From Butyrivibrio sp. YAB3001 (GTDB lineage: Bacteria > Bacillota > Clostridia > Lachnospirales > Lachnospiraceae): DNA of 64,000 nucleotides. Of this stretch, positions 44,299-53,712 are shown in pieces (positions within the stretch are counted from its first letter, which is position 1; every line of letters begins with the position of its first letter). The notes below the pieces were generated by a model. That model saw only the letters and a program-made list of their open reading frames with translations. It was not told where the DNA came from and made no database searches. The translations under genes and the position numbers were made by a program. The stretch covers positions 1 through 64,000 of the forward strand of contig NZ_FOKR01000021.1 in NCBI RefSeq assembly GCF_900112195.1, given 5' to 3'.

Positions 44299-45740
44299 AC
44301 GGGAGTTTGAAACCTAAATCATATCAAAAATAGTTGCAGACCACATCTGGTCTGTATTTTTTGTCAAATTTTAATATATAGTGATATATAGTGATCTGTG
44401 GTATAATAAGGGATGGGGGATACTATTCATGAAACTTACAATCTCAAAGTCCAAGAATTCAGAATCATTCTATATTTCCAAATCCTTTATTGATAATTCT
44501 GGAAAAAGCACCACTGCTACTGTCCGTAAACTCGGCACACTTTCAGAATTAATAAAGGATCATGGCCCAACTCGTGATGATGTTATTGCCTGGTGCCGCA
44601 GCGAAGTTGCTGCCGAAACCAAGAAGTACAAACAGGCACGCAAAACAAAGTCTGTTCAGGTTGTTTTCCACGCAGATAAAGAATTAGACTATGCACAGCG
44701 CAAACTATTTGAAGGCGGTTATCTGTTTCCTCAGGCTGTTTACTACAAGCTCCAGCTGGATAAGATCTGTAAGACAATCAAACAACGTCATCAGTACGAA
44801 TACGATTTAAATGCCACCCAGTCAATAAAAAAACTTGATGCAGAAAACAAAAAACTCGCACTGAGTAAAGATGGTTTTAAAAGGCTTGCGGATAATAAAA
44901 AGGTTTCTGCTGCAGAAATTGAAAGTACTGATTCTGATGAGTTGTACTACAAAAAAATCCCTTATATCAGCGGAAATATCGATCAGCTACTCATAATCAC
45001 CTATTCGCCCAAATATGCAGCTTATCAAAAGGCAATCCGAGAGGCTCAGGTTCAGCGCGCTGAAGCCATGATAAAAAAAGGAAAGCTCAAAAAGAATCGC
45101 AAAAATCCTAATGATCCAGCCCGTTTTATATGGAAGGATGCATGTACTGAAGATGGCGAAGTTGCCGATATCCATTACTATCTTGACGAGACAAAGGTTG
45201 CCGAAGAAGCTGGATATGACGGTCTTTACGCTGTCTGTACAGATCTTATAGACGATGATGTTAAGGATATTTTGAAAGTAAGCGAGGGACGATGGCAGAT
45301 CGAGGAATGCTTCAGAATCATGAAAACAGATTTCGCTGCAAGACCTGTCTATATCAGAAGAGATGACAGAATAGAAGCCCACTTCCTGATATGTTTCCTG
45401 TCATTACTTGTTTATCGTTTATTGGAAAAGCAACTTGAAAACAAATACACCTGTGAAGAAATCTTGGATAAATTGAAATCAATAAAATTTGCAGACATTA
45501 AGGGACAGGGATACATGCCAACTTACATTCGTGATAAACTTACTGATGCCCTTCATAAAGTATGCGGTTTTAGAACCGATTACGAATTCATTACTAAAGC
45601 TGATATGAGAACTATAGAAAAACAAAGCAAGCAAAGGTAATATTACTATATATCAAGAATCACAAAAATAACGCCAAGAGCCTGATGTATTAAGGCTTTT
45701 GGCGTCTTTAGTTGGTATTAAAACTGTCAAAGACAGGATT
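44299..45740 (+). mobile_element. IS1634-type insertion sequence with defective transposase
   Basis: Bounded by ACGGGAGTTTGAAACC at the left and AAACTGTCAAAGACAGGATT at the right. The terminal inverted repeats are weak, sharing a TTTGACA-like core. A terminator (CAGACCA-CATC-TGGTCTG then TATTTTTT, 44337-44357) lies inside the left end, shielding the transposase gene from outside transcription, and a hairpin (45671-45705) follows the gene. Boundaries are set by comparison with the MITE-like copy. No clear target duplication was found. Confidence 0.85.
44429..45640 (+). pseudogene. IS1634-type (IS4 superfamily) transposase with large internal deletion
   Basis: 403 residues from the ATG at 44429. 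The N-terminal part (YISKSFIDNSGKSTTATVRK) and C-terminal part (NPNDPARFIWKDA, YDGLYAVCTDLIDDDV, SEGRWQIEECFRIMKTDFAA with the late catalytic Glu) are typical of IS1634 transposases, which are usually about 550-600 residues. From memory of the family, about 150 residues that carry the first two catalytic Asp are missing between YEYDLNA and TQSIKKL (near residue 128, about 44810-44821). The frame is kept, but the enzyme should be inactive unless an intact copy elsewhere in the genome supplies transposase. Confidence 0.8.
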
Positions 45741-45846
45741 ATACATTATAATTATTCAGTAAAGGTCTGAGAAGCACTACAAGTTTTTGCTGACTTAGAC
45801 TGAATGAAATAATCACTGTATATAATTAGTTCTACAAAGGAAGTAA

Positions 45847-47946
45847 ATGAGAAAAAAAGGACGATACAACCCATTTAAAGCTAAAAAAGAAAACGATAAG
45901 AAACAGAAATTTCTGGCAGAGAAAGCTTTTCCTAAAAAAGAATTTACTGAGTATTGGAAAAAACATTCCGATGATGTTTCAAGTGCTGTTTATGATGCCT
46001 TTCTTGATGAGCTGACAATAAGAAGAGTATTCATGATGCTAAAAGGCCCTTATGGCCGAAGTCAGAGGCAGGAAGTTCATAAAGGGAACATAGGGAAATT
46101 CTGCGAATATCTTCCTAAGAAGTTTAACGTAGATATGTTAAGAGAGATGGTGCCAAATTATGCAAGGATAATCTATGGTGTTATCCTTAATTGCGACAAT
46201 ATGCCGCTGGTTGATTTTGCCATGTCTGTCAATGAGAATATTGGCGTACCAATCGTTATGGATAATCTGCGCGAGAACAAACGTGATAAAGAGATTGTGG
46301 AATATATAAGGACACATCTCAATGAGATGGTGGTCTATGAGCAGCTTTCACATAATCGCAATTATATTCAAGCTGCAGAGCGAATCAAGAAAGTGATGGA
46401 AGCCAAGAGGCTCCTTTATCACAATATCCAGGAGTCAACGCCTGATGATTATACAACACTGTTTCCTCTTGCAAGGCAGATGAAAAGGCATTTTGTGCTT
46501 CATATAGGTCCCACTAATTCCGGAAAGACATATCAGGCAGTTCAGGAACTTATGGCAGCTGATAGTGGCATCTATCTGGCACCACTTCGTCTTCTTGCCT
46601 ATGAACAGTATGAATTCATGAATGGCAATGGATGTCCTTGCTCCATGATAACAGGAGAGGAGAGGATTCTTATGCCGGGCTCTTTCCATCAGTCATCTAC
46701 AATTGAGATGATGAGCCTTAAGGAAGAATGGGATATGGCTATCATAGATGAAGCACAGATGGTAGCTGATCGTCAGCGTGGCGGTTCCTGGACAGCAGCA
46801 ATTCTTGGGCTTCGGGCAAAAAAGATTCATGTATGTGCTTCGCCTGATGCTGAAAAACTAATTACAAGGATGATAAAGAGTTGCGGCGATACAGTAGAGA
46901 TTGTGCATCATGAAAGAAAGACTCCACTTCAAATGGATGAGGAAGCCTCAAACTTCAGATTCCCTGAATATGTTCAAAAGGGAGATGCTCTTATTGTCTT
47001 TTCACGAAAAGATGTGCACAGCGTTGCGGCTGAACTGCAGGATAGTGGATTAACATGCAGCATCATATACGGTTCCCTTCCTTATGACGTAAGGCACAGA
47101 GAGGCAGGTAAGTTTGCAGATGGGGAAACTGATGTTGTTGTGGCAACTGATGCCATTGGAATGGGCATGAATCTTCCGATCAGGCGAGTTGTCTTTTTGG
47201 AGACTGTTAAGTTTGATGGGATAAAAGAGCGCCCGCTTACCGTGTCTGAAATTAAGCAGATTGCCGGTCGTGCAGGCCGATTTGGCAAATATGATGTTGG
47301 ATATGTAACTTCCTATTATGACTACGACATTATCAAGTATCTTGTTTTTTATGATGCGGTTCCTATAAGCAGGGCCATGATAAATATTCCGGAAGAGTTT
47401 TTGGAAAAAGATGGGAAAATATCAACTATATTGGAACTATGGAATCAGATTCCTGCAGCAAATTATTATGACAAAGGAGATATAGCTGAAAAGATTACCG
47501 TTGCCCGTGCTCTTGAGGATATCAAAGATGATAGGGAATTAATCCGGCAGTTTATCAGAATTCCAATCAACATAAAGAATGAAGAAATTTTTGGCGTGTA
47601 CAAGCAGTTCTATAGCGCTGTAGCTGAAGAGAGAGCGGTAGATTTGGAAGGAACTATGAAGAGGTTTGATACTTCAGGAATAAGCCCTAAATATAAGCAG
47701 GCTCTTCAGATTTTGGAAACAAGCAGTGCAGTATATGATTTCCTTTATTCTTTTACCAGGCTATTTGGCGATGAAGAGGATCTGGAATTAATCCTTGAAA
47801 CAAAGAGAACTATTTCAGAAAAGATATTTACTATCCTTGATATGCAGAAGCTCAGTATGAAGTCTTGCAAGTGCTGTGGTAAGAAACTCAAGTGGTCATA
47901 CAAATATGCTGTGTGTCAGGAATGTTATAGGAAGGGCAGAAAATAA
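45847..47946 (+). CDS. SUV3-like superfamily II RNA helicase with C-terminal zinc motif
   Basis: 699 residues, RBS AAAGGAAG. Helicase motifs in order: HIGPTNSGKTYQA (motif I, about 219-231), APLRLLAYEQYE (Ia), TGEE, IIDEAQM (motif II, Asp-Glu near 301), YGSLPYDVRHREAGKF and VVVATDAIGMGMNLPI (motif V), and KQIAGRAGRFG (motif VI, about 470). GPTNSGKT, the TGEE box and the order match SUV3, the degradosome helicase of mitochondria, which also occurs in some bacteria. The N-terminal 200 residues are helical. The C-terminus has CKCCGKKL...CQECYRK, a probable zinc ribbon not found in mitochondrial SUV3 as far as I know. Likely role: RNA unwinding. Stands alone. Confidence 0.85.
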   Translation: MRKKGRYNPFKAKKENDKKQKFLAEKAFPKKEFTEYWKKHSDDVSSAVYDAFLDELTIRRVFMMLKGPYGRSQRQEVHKGNIGKFCEYLPKKFNVDMLREMVPNYARIIYGVILNCDNMPLVDFAMSVNENIGVPIVMDNLRENKRDKEIVEYIRTHLNEMVVYEQLSHNRNYIQAAERIKKVMEAKRLLYHNIQESTPDDYTTLFPLARQMKRHFVLHIGPTNSGKTYQAVQELMAADSGIYLAPLRLLAYEQYEFMNGNGCPCSMITGEERILMPGSFHQSSTIEMMSLKEEWDMAIIDEAQMVADRQRGGSWTAAILGLRAKKIHVCASPDAEKLITRMIKSCGDTVEIVHHERKTPLQMDEEASNFRFPEYVQKGDALIVFSRKDVHSVAAELQDSGLTCSIIYGSLPYDVRHREAGKFADGETDVVVATDAIGMGMNLPIRRVVFLETVKFDGIKERPLTVSEIKQIAGRAGRFGKYDVGYVTSYYDYDIIKYLVFYDAVPISRAMINIPEEFLEKDGKISTILELWNQIPAANYYDKGDIAEKITVARALEDIKDDRELIRQFIRIPINIKNEEIFGVYKQFYSAVAEERAVDLEGTMKRFDTSGISPKYKQALQILETSSAVYDFLYSFTRLFGDEEDLELILETKRTISEKIFTILDMQKLSMKSCKCCGKKLKWSYKYAVCQECYRKGRK

Positions 47947-47973
47947 CAGTCTTACAATCTTGAATGGAATAAT

Positions 47974-48033
47974 GAATGCGTGCAAACAGGTACTCGTCGC
48001 ATTCGACTTCAAATGGCCTATTTGCACGCATTC
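47974..48033. terminator. Convergent terminator between helicase and GH13 genes
   Basis: GAATGCGTGCAAA (47974-47986) is perfectly complementary to TTTGCACGCATTC (48021-48033) around a 34-nt loop. It lies between two converging genes and probably serves both. Confidence 0.65.
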
Positions 48034-48043
48034 TTAGATGTAA

Positions 48044-49816
48044 CTATTTCTTTATAATCAATATCCCATTTGGTTCAAGCATTCCATTTCCATCAGGACT
48101 GCTTGTCCATTTTCTTGAATAGATGATAGAGGCATCATTATCACATGGAATCGTAACTGCCTCTTCTTCACAGTTTAAGTATACCTGGATGCTTTCCTGT
48201 TCACCAATTTTCAGATAAGAGATAACTCTTTCCTTGGGAATGTCATTTGGGAAATGGAAATTTCTACTCTTGCAGGATTGAAAAGTCTTTCTCATGGAAA
48301 TCAGTTTTTTCATCTCATTTATTTCAGTATCTTTTTGCCCTGCAACGATTTCATCCCAAGGCATACAGCGTCTACAGTCAGGATCATAGGAACCATCCAT
48401 GGCAACCTCTGTGCCGTAGTATATGCAGGGACTTCCAGGCATGGTAAAGAGTACAGCAAGCTGCTGATAAAAGATATCCAAATTGTGCTGTGCTTTATCA
48501 AGAAGTCTGTTGGTATCATGGGAATCCAACAGGTTAAAAAGCACATCATTTACCTGGGAATAGTACATAGTAAAACAACGGTTAATGTCATACTCAAAGG
48601 TTTCTCTTCCGCGATTTTTATAAATCCAGAAGTCTGCAATGGCCGTGGAAAGAGGGTAGTTCATTACAGAGTCATACTCATCACCGAGAAGCCATGATAT
48701 TGAGTCGTGCCAGATTTCTCCAAGCAGGTAAAAATCCTGCTTCATGTGGCTTGTCATGTATCTGATAGCCTTGAGGAAAGAGTGGGAAATCTCGTTACCT
48801 ACATCAAAACGAAGCCCATCTATGTCAAATGTATCAATCCAGAACCTGATTATATCAAGCAGATATTCCTGAACCTCAGGGTTATTGGTGTTAAGCTTTG
48901 GCATGTACTCAGCAAATGCAAAAGAGTAATATCTGCCGTCCCTGGTATCCTGTCCCTGCGTTACAGGCCACTTATTGACCATGTACCAGTCTGCATATTT
49001 AGAGTTCTGCCCATTTTTCAGTACATCTTCCCACATGGGGTGGTCGGAGCCGGTATGGTTGAAAACAGCATCAAGCATAACTTTGATCCCAGCTGCATGA
49101 GCTTCATCTACAAGGCATCTCAGGTCATCGTTGGTACCAAAGCAAGGGTCAACTTTTTTATAATCTCTTGTGTTGTATTTATGGTTGCTATGAGCCTCAA
49201 AAACTGGATTTAGGTATATTCCGGTGATGCCAAGATCTTTTAGATAAGGAATTTTATTTCTTATTCCCTTTATATCGCCGCCATAGTAATCATCGAAACT
49301 TCTTATTTCGCCTGTGTGCCACGCGAGAGTATTCTCAGGGCTTATGGATGGATCACCGTTGCAGAATCTCTCGGGAAAAATCTGATACCATACTGTATCA
49401 TTTACCCATGCAGGGGTTCTGCATACATCAGAAGGATTCATCCAGGGCATTATAAAGTAGGAGAGAGTCTTACCATCCTGATTCATTTCTTCTTCAGTAT
49501 AGAAACCATCTTCGAAGAAATATATGCATTCTTCGCCGCTATGAAGTTCAAAGTAATATTTGCAGCGCTTGTATTTGGGGACAAGAGTTGTTGTCCACCA
49601 GATGTGGTTTTTAAGTCTTTTCTTAAAATATATTTCTTCTTTTTGACCATTCCAACGCTCATTTCCACCCATTATTCCGGCATCGTAGGGATCACCATAA
49701 ATGATGTAAACTTTGTCCACATCGTAGCCGGTTTTTATATTGATAATAAGCTGTTCATTGTCAAGACAATAGCAGTACTGCTCTGACATTCTGTGATATA
49801 TAGATCCTAAATTCAT
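48044..49816 (-). CDS. Intracellular GH13 glycosidase (neopullulanase/cyclomaltodextrinase type)
   Basis: 590 residues from the ATG at 49816, with AGGAGG 7 nt upstream; the longer frame to 49885 crosses the operator. No signal peptide. An N-terminal beta domain (about 1-125) precedes the barrel: VWYQIFPERFCNGDPSISPE, IKGIRNKIPYLKDLGITGIY, MLDAVFNHTG, DGLRFDVGNE (nucleophile Asp338), LLGEIWHDS (acid Glu367) and FNLLDSHDTNR. The EIWH motif and the extra N-domain fit neopullulanase/maltogenic amylase. It would degrade oligosaccharides taken up after the secreted amylase acts on starch. A LacI-type operator sits 15 nt upstream of the start. Confidence 0.9.
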   Translation of the reverse strand: MNLGSIYHRMSEQYCYCLDNEQLIINIKTGYDVDKVYIIYGDPYDAGIMGGNERWNGQKEEIYFKKRLKNHIWWTTTLVPKYKRCKYYFELHSGEECIYFFEDGFYTEEEMNQDGKTLSYFIMPWMNPSDVCRTPAWVNDTVWYQIFPERFCNGDPSISPENTLAWHTGEIRSFDDYYGGDIKGIRNKIPYLKDLGITGIYLNPVFEAHSNHKYNTRDYKKVDPCFGTNDDLRCLVDEAHAAGIKVMLDAVFNHTGSDHPMWEDVLKNGQNSKYADWYMVNKWPVTQGQDTRDGRYYSFAFAEYMPKLNTNNPEVQEYLLDIIRFWIDTFDIDGLRFDVGNEISHSFLKAIRYMTSHMKQDFYLLGEIWHDSISWLLGDEYDSVMNYPLSTAIADFWIYKNRGRETFEYDINRCFTMYYSQVNDVLFNLLDSHDTNRLLDKAQHNLDIFYQQLAVLFTMPGSPCIYYGTEVAMDGSYDPDCRRCMPWDEIVAGQKDTEINEMKKLISMRKTFQSCKSRNFHFPNDIPKERVISYLKIGEQESIQVYLNCEEEAVTIPCDNDASIIYSRKWTSSPDGNGMLEPNGILIIKK

Positions 49817-49831
49817 AATGCGTCCTCCTAA

Positions 49832-49845
49832 GGAAAACGTTTTCC
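49832..49845. promoter_or_regulatory. Perfect 14-bp LacI/MalR-type operator
   Basis: GGAAAACGTTTTCC is a perfect palindrome with the AACGTT core of LacI-family sites, next to the RBS of the GH13 gene. Binding would block transcription or early elongation. No LacI-family gene is in the window. Confidence 0.75.
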
Positions 49846-49949
49846 GTGACAAGGACAATATATTATAAAACCGGATTGAAGTCAAGCACTTATTATTCGT
49901 AAAATAGGCAGTATTAATTTAGTTGGCTGATTTAAGTGAATAGTTATGC

Positions 49950-50003
49950 ATACAACCGAAAACCCATCTCCCCCTGGTAAGGAAGATGGGTTTTCGGTTG
50001 TAT
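49950..50003. terminator. Strong terminator with 20-bp stem
   Basis: ATACAACCGAAAACCCATCT (49950-49969) pairs perfectly with the segment 49984-50003 around a 14-nt loop. On the minus strand it lies just after the XRE gene, and T residues are part of the stem. Confidence 0.8.
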
Positions 50004-50016
50004 ATGATCATTCGAT

Positions 50017-50541
50017 TTATTTACGAGCTTTCAATTTGGAAGCCGCTTCCTCAAGTTTGACAGGATCGATCTTGCCTTCGGCAATTGTTCCTGCAACCCA
50101 GATTTTGAGAGCTTCTACAGTCTGATCTATCTGGTTGAGCTGTTCCTGGATCTGAACGAAATCAGAAAGCTCATCCTCGGTTATTTCGCCATCAGCTGTG
50201 ATGTCGATAAATCGATCCTTCTGTCTGTCTAATGAGTTAAGAGCAGATAACATTCCAAGCACTATCTCAGATAAGGATGAAACCTTAACCTCAGGAACAG
50301 AAGCCTTTCCGATACGGCACTCGTGTGTGCAATAATAATTGCATAATTCAGGACGTTTATAAGCTGCAGCCATATCTACTACATCTTCAGGATAAATGGC
50401 AGTTTTGCCGGTTTCCATCTTCTCTATGCGGCTTTCGCTGATGCCTTCCATGAGCTCGCTTGCCTGTGCTCTTGTAAGTCCCGCATCCTCACGAGCTTCG
50501 AAAAAAACATTTTTATTTTCGCGTATTGACTTCTTCCCCAT
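50017..50541 (-). CDS. XRE-family transcriptional regulator
   Basis: 174 residues, RBS AAAGGA about 10 nt before the ATG. The HTH reads FEAREDAGLTRAQASELMEG and SESRIEKMETGKTAIYPED, followed by VVDMAAAYKRPELCNYYCTH. Three Cys near residues 67-75 (CNYYCTHEC) could bind a metal. The second half is helical (ALNSLDRQKDRFIDITADGE, acidic). No target is obvious; it is divergent from the beta-mannosidase gene, about 120 bp away, which it might control. Confidence 0.8.
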   Translation of the reverse strand: MGKKSIRENKNVFFEAREDAGLTRAQASELMEGISESRIEKMETGKTAIYPEDVVDMAAAYKRPELCNYYCTHECRIGKASVPEVKVSSLSEIVLGMLSALNSLDRQKDRFIDITADGEITEDELSDFVQIQEQLNQIDQTVEALKIWVAGTIAEGKIDPVKLEEAASKLKARK

Positions 50542-50664
50542 ACAAATACAATCCTTTCAAAAAAAACAATCTATCTGTTCAATATTACCTTATTTCATAA
50601 GAAAAATGAAGATAAATTATCAAAATAGGTAGTGTATAATAGAAAGTTGAAAGGGGTTTACAAA

Positions 50665-53103
50665 ATGATCAAGCGAAATTTACATGACAATTGGGAGATG
50701 AGGCGCACAGATCAGGATAAATGGTATAGCGCAGTAGTGCCCGGCACAGTTTATACAGATTTACTGGAAAATGGCCTTATGGAGGATCCATATTATAGGG
50801 ACAATGAGGATGCAGCAAGAGAGCTCATGGATTATGACTACGAATATCGCACAAGATTTGCGGTTAGTTCTTCAGATGAGCTAAGAAGCCATGAGGAAGT
50901 AGTATTAAGATTTGAGATGATCGATACTGTTGCAGATATTTATCTGAATGATTCTCTCCTTGGCAGCGTCTGCAATATGCACAGGACATACGAGTATCAG
51001 GTAAAAGAAATACTCAAGGACGAGAATGAATTAAGGGTTATTCTTCATTCTCCAAATAAGTTCATAAAAAAAGCTTTTGAAGAAGATCCTGTACTGGGAA
51101 CAGAGGATTGCAGCAAGGGATTTCCAAAGCTTAGAAAAGCTCACTATATGTTTGGCTGGGATTGGGGCCCAAGACTCCCAGATGCAGGTATCATGCGCAC
51201 TGTAAGCTTACTTGGAATCAGCAAGGACCGCTTTGAGAGCGTATATATCAGGCAGAAACACCTTGAGGACATAGTTGCGCTTTCTTTTGACATAACAACG
51301 GAGAAAAAGAGTGGTTGCACCTCGAAAGTGTCTATTACTTCTCCAGACGGGAAAGAAATCATCACAGATAAGGATGCTTCTGAAGGTGTAAATATCGTTT
51401 CTCCACAGCTGTGGTGGCCTAATGGATATGGAGAGCAGCCGTTATACACTGTGAAAATTGAACTGAAGTCACAGGACGGAGAAGTTCTTGATATCTGGGA
51501 AAAGAGAATTGGTCTTAGGACAATGTCTATTTCCAGACAAAAGGATGAATACGGCGAAGAGTTTGCGCACGTGGTTAATGGCGTAAAGATTTTTGCCATG
51601 GGCGCAGATTATATACCGCAGGATAATATTCTGAGCAGGGTAAATAAGGACCGCACCAGAACTCTTCTGAAGCATTGTGCTGATTCACACTTTAACTGCA
51701 TCAGAGTGTGGGGCGGCGGATACTATCCGGAAGATGATTTTTATGATATCTGCGATGAGCTTGGACTTGTGGTATGGCAGGACTTTATGTTTGCCTGCGC
51801 AGTCTATCGTCTTACAGAAGATTTTGAAGAAAATATAAAAGAAGAGATCATACAAAATGTCAGAAGATTAAGACATCACGCCAGTCTTGGCCTTTGGTGC
51901 GGAAATAATGAGATGGAGCTTTTCGTAGGACAGGAGCACTGGGGAGCTAAGCATACGCTCAAGTCAGATTACGTAAAGATGTATGAATATCTTTTCCCAA
52001 AAATTATGAAGGAAGAAGATCCTCAGACATACTACTGGCCGGCAAGCCCATCCTCAGGCGGTGGATTTGATGATCCAAATGATGAAAACAGGGGTGATGC
52101 GCATTATTGGGAAGTATGGCATGGAAATCAGCCATTTACAGCGTACCGTCAGTTCCATTTCAGATATCTGTCGGAATTTGGATTCCAGTCATTCCCGTCA
52201 GTTAAGACCATAGAGACCTTTACTGAACCTGAGGACAGAAATATCTTTTCCTATGTAATGGAGAAACATCAGCGTAATTCAGCTGCCAATGGGAAAATAA
52301 TGAATTATATGAGCCAGACATTTCTTTATCCTGAAAGTCTTGACGAGCTTGTTTATTATTCACAACTATTACAGGCTGAGGCAATCCGCTACGGCGTTGA
52401 GCATTTCCGCCGAAACAGGGGCAGATGTATGGGGACAGTGTACTGGCAGCTCAATGACTGCTGGCCGGTTGCATCCTGGGCATCAATAGATTATGAGGGC
52501 AGATGGAAAGCGCTTCAATACTATGCAAAGAGATTCTTTGCGCCGATTCTCATATCCTGTGAAGAAAAAGGTTATCTGGACCAGAGAGTTTCAGTCAATG
52601 ATGATGCTGAGCCGATAAGAAAGTCGATACGATTAAACGTTCAGAATGAACAGCTTGAAAGTGCTAATGTTAAGATGAAGTGGCAGCTTAGAAATGCCAG
52701 GGCAGAGATCCTTGAGCAGCATGAGGAAGATATTAAGGTGGATCCGCTTTCTTCATATTGGTTTGAGGAAAAGAGCCTTGATCATGCACTTTTGCATGAG
52801 AACTATGTAAGCTATCAGCTCGTGAACCGGAATAATGAAGTAATCTCGGAGGGAACAGTTCTGTTCTGCCCACCTAAGCACTTTAAATTTGTTGATCCTC
52901 AGCTTTCATACAGAGTTGAAGGGGATGAGATCATTGTATCAGCGAAGGCATATGCTAAGAGCGTTGAGATCATGAATGATAATGATGATCTGCTTCTTTC
53001 TGACAACTACTTTGATCTGAACGCAGAGGAGAAGCGGATTAAAGTTATATGCGGAAAGATTCAGGGCTTAAAATTGAGAGCTGTAGGTATGAAAAGAGCT
53101 TAA
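50665..53103 (+). CDS. Beta-mannosidase (GH2)
   Basis: 812 residues from the ATG at 50665, with AAAGGGG 8-10 nt upstream. No signal peptide, so cytoplasmic. The order is sugar-binding domain (WYSAVVPGTVYTDLLENGLM, YEYRTRF), immunoglobulin-like domain, and TIM barrel with CIRVWGGGYYPEDDFYDICD, WCGNNEMEL (acid/base Glu416) and YLSEFGFQS (nucleophile Glu504), then TVYWQLNDCWPVASW. The VPGTVYTDL opening and GNNE motif are those of beta-mannosidases rather than beta-galactosidases. It releases mannose from beta-manno-oligosaccharides, probably after uptake of mannan fragments. It has no transporter next to it. Confidence 0.93.
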   Translation: MIKRNLHDNWEMRRTDQDKWYSAVVPGTVYTDLLENGLMEDPYYRDNEDAARELMDYDYEYRTRFAVSSSDELRSHEEVVLRFEMIDTVADIYLNDSLLGSVCNMHRTYEYQVKEILKDENELRVILHSPNKFIKKAFEEDPVLGTEDCSKGFPKLRKAHYMFGWDWGPRLPDAGIMRTVSLLGISKDRFESVYIRQKHLEDIVALSFDITTEKKSGCTSKVSITSPDGKEIITDKDASEGVNIVSPQLWWPNGYGEQPLYTVKIELKSQDGEVLDIWEKRIGLRTMSISRQKDEYGEEFAHVVNGVKIFAMGADYIPQDNILSRVNKDRTRTLLKHCADSHFNCIRVWGGGYYPEDDFYDICDELGLVVWQDFMFACAVYRLTEDFEENIKEEIIQNVRRLRHHASLGLWCGNNEMELFVGQEHWGAKHTLKSDYVKMYEYLFPKIMKEEDPQTYYWPASPSSGGGFDDPNDENRGDAHYWEVWHGNQPFTAYRQFHFRYLSEFGFQSFPSVKTIETFTEPEDRNIFSYVMEKHQRNSAANGKIMNYMSQTFLYPESLDELVYYSQLLQAEAIRYGVEHFRRNRGRCMGTVYWQLNDCWPVASWASIDYEGRWKALQYYAKRFFAPILISCEEKGYLDQRVSVNDDAEPIRKSIRLNVQNEQLESANVKMKWQLRNARAEILEQHEEDIKVDPLSSYWFEEKSLDHALLHENYVSYQLVNRNNEVISEGTVLFCPPKHFKFVDPQLSYRVEGDEIIVSAKAYAKSVEIMNDNDDLLLSDNYFDLNAEEKRIKVICGKIQGLKLRAVGMKRA

Positions 53104-53271
53104 ATATTGATTTAATGTGCTATCTGTCATGAAACGATTTTGACATTTTAAATGTTATAAAAATTTTACGATTTACCGTTTTTATATATGTTAAAATCTT
53201 TCCATAAAGGTGCGAAATGTTATTCGTTTTTACCGCTGTTAAGGTTAGATACATGCAGAGGAGGAGACTTT

Positions 53272-53562
53272 ATGGCAGATAGCAGAACAGATTTGATCAA
53301 TCAGCTCGCGGCAAGTATGGGCGCCGGAGAATATGCTAAAACGAGATTTGAAGAGTCGAGATTCGATGTTGAGACCGGTACACTGTATTGTGACGGGTAT
53401 GTTATTTCCAAATCAGTCATAGATGAGGCACTGCAGCATTTTAATCTGATGCAGCATAAGTGCGATATGAACGACCCGGCATCGAGGCATATGGCCCTAA
53501 TTTATAAAACTGCCATTGAAGGAATTAAGAAATTAAGAGAAGGCGATAAAAAAAATAAATAA
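53272..53562 (+). CDS. Small conserved protein of unknown function (paralogue of 58750-59073)
   Basis: 96 residues from the ATG at 53272, with GAGGAGGA 7 nt upstream. I do not recognise the family. It is clearly related to the protein at 58750-59073: DLINQLAASMGAG, the ETGTLYC stretch, a variable middle and the DPA-x(2)-HMALIY motif. No signal peptide or membrane segment; predicted helix, short hairpin, two helices. Likely a cytoplasmic protein. It is followed by a terminator and precedes a PRTase gene. Function unknown. Confidence 0.75.
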   Translation: MADSRTDLINQLAASMGAGEYAKTRFEESRFDVETGTLYCDGYVISKSVIDEALQHFNLMQHKCDMNDPASRHMALIYKTAIEGIKKLREGDKKNK

Positions 53563-53568
53563 TATATT

Positions 53569-53606
53569 AAAAAACCATTTAGTTTTTAATAACTAAGTGG
53601 TTTTTT
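53569..53606 (+). terminator. Terminator after the small-protein gene
   Basis: AAAAAACCATTTAGTT pairs with AACTAAGTGGTTTTTT (one mismatch) around a short loop; ends in six T. Starts 7 nt after the stop. Confidence 0.85.
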
Positions 53607-53712
53607 GTCGATTTATGTACGATTAAATGTTATTATAATTTCATAATTGAGGTAATTGTATTTAGCAGTTAAAACATCTTTCTAATACCTAATAATAAGG
53701 GGAGGTAAGCAA

